DNA from: an uncultured Brachyspira sp.
GTDB taxonomy: Bacteria; Spirochaetota; Brachyspiria; Brachyspirales; Brachyspiraceae
Assembly: GCF_944393015.1 (NCBI RefSeq)
Contig: NZ_CALXYQ010000006.1
Span: forward strand, 1 to 64,000
DNA: 64,000 nucleotides
Reading direction: 5' to 3'
The notes beneath the pieces are model-generated. The model was given only the letters and a program-made list of their open reading frames with translations. It had not been told where the DNA came from and ran no database searches. The position numbers and the translations under genes were made by a program. Positions 63,650 to 64,000 of the stretch are shown here, piece by piece. Position 1 is the stretch's first letter, and each line of letters opens with the position of its first letter.

Positions 63650-63943
63650 TATATACTGAAACAAATATATTTTGTCAAAAATTATTTTATTATTTTTATT
63701 ATTTGTGGGGACTAGCCCCCACACCCCCAGTTCTTTTGTTGCCACAAAGAAGCTATATCCTCGACAAGCTCAGATACGCTTCGCGAAAGGCTATATTTAA
63801 ACTTAAATGTAATAAATTATTTTACATGTAATACAATTTTAGTATGATTTATCACTAATTTTATATTTGCACTTTTTGCAACTTTTTGCGGCGGGAAAAA
63901 GTTGAATAAAAGAATTGACAAACTTAAACATTTTCAGTATATA
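63650..63943. mobile_element. MITE-like non-coding element, copy 5 (opposite orientation)
   Basis: About 294 bp, oriented opposite to copy 4 as judged by the internal hairpin. The ends are TATATACTGAAA...TTTTGTCAA (63650-63678) and TTGACA-17-TATATA (63915-63943). The GC hairpin GTGGGG-ACTAGC-CCCCAC lies at 63705-63722, as in copy 3. The conserved hairpin CAACTTTTT-GCGGCGGG-AAAAAGTTG lies at 63879-63904. No ORF. The remaining 57 bases to the window edge show nothing recognisable. Confidence 0.75.
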
Positions 63944-64000
63944 ACAATTTTTGGAACTATAAACGCATACATTCTGATGCAAAATTATGATACAACGTTT

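Overview
The window is AT-rich DNA from a diderm, flagellated, anaerobic-type bacterium. The gene content fits a spirochaete of the genus Brachyspira: a switch operon with a FliY-like protein, a TamB-BamA-Skp-LpxD envelope operon, acidic repeat proteins, and sugar loci resembling those of gut Firmicutes. The genus is inferred from family resemblance and base composition, not from a database search.

Layout. 1-4476: the 3' part of a very acidic repeat protein, still open at the left edge. 4546-5073: pyrR, convergent to it. 5332-8494: fliL, fliM, a FliY-like fliN and, after a terminator, a second short fliN; a sigma-28-like promoter precedes fliL. 8577-15423: a lysine/diaminopimelate locus of the acetylase type (short leader ORF, M20 deacetylase, dapA, dapB, dapH, then two envelope proteins, then an aminotransferase). 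15482-17233: a protein with two SWIM fingers. 17629-20576: secF, secD and yajC on the minus strand. 20781-20865: tRNA-Leu(UAA). 21901-23860: a methyl-accepting chemotaxis gene broken by a frameshift. 23979-32670: tamB, bamA, skp and lpxD on the minus strand. 32840-39945: a complete anaerobic ascorbate (ula) operon with two EIIA genes. 40027-53564: a rhamnose-type locus, with an ABC importer, an epimerase and an AraC regulator on the minus strand and rhaB, rhaA, rhaD and two more FGGY kinases on the plus strand. 53711-62607: housekeeping and hypothetical genes (comF, SPFH protein, lipase, Nudix, tilS, DUF1848, MBL hydrolase). 62048-63617: two PepSY-like paralogues around a repeat element.

How the genes work together. 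UlaA/B/C import and phosphorylate ascorbate. UlaG, UlaD, UlaE and UlaF convert it to D-xylulose 5-phosphate through L-xylulose 5-phosphate. The neighbouring rhamnose locus adds RhaA and an L-xylulose-kinase-like enzyme, so both loci could meet at L-xylulose 5-phosphate.

Most unusual signals. (1) A family of about 250-345 bp non-coding elements (five copies plus a lone end) has terminal inverted repeats that each read outward as TTGACA-17 bp-TATATA. Four copies lie just upstream of a gene reading away from them, so the ends may act as mobile promoters. They share a 9-8-9 hairpin with compensatory base changes. (2) ulaE and the araC-type regulator both lack ATG, GTG or TTG at the position expected from homology. 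Both instead have GGAGG, five bases, ATT, then a second ATH codon. (3) A 34-codon ORF with its own consensus promoter and RBS precedes the lysine operon and carries six lysine codons among its last 15.
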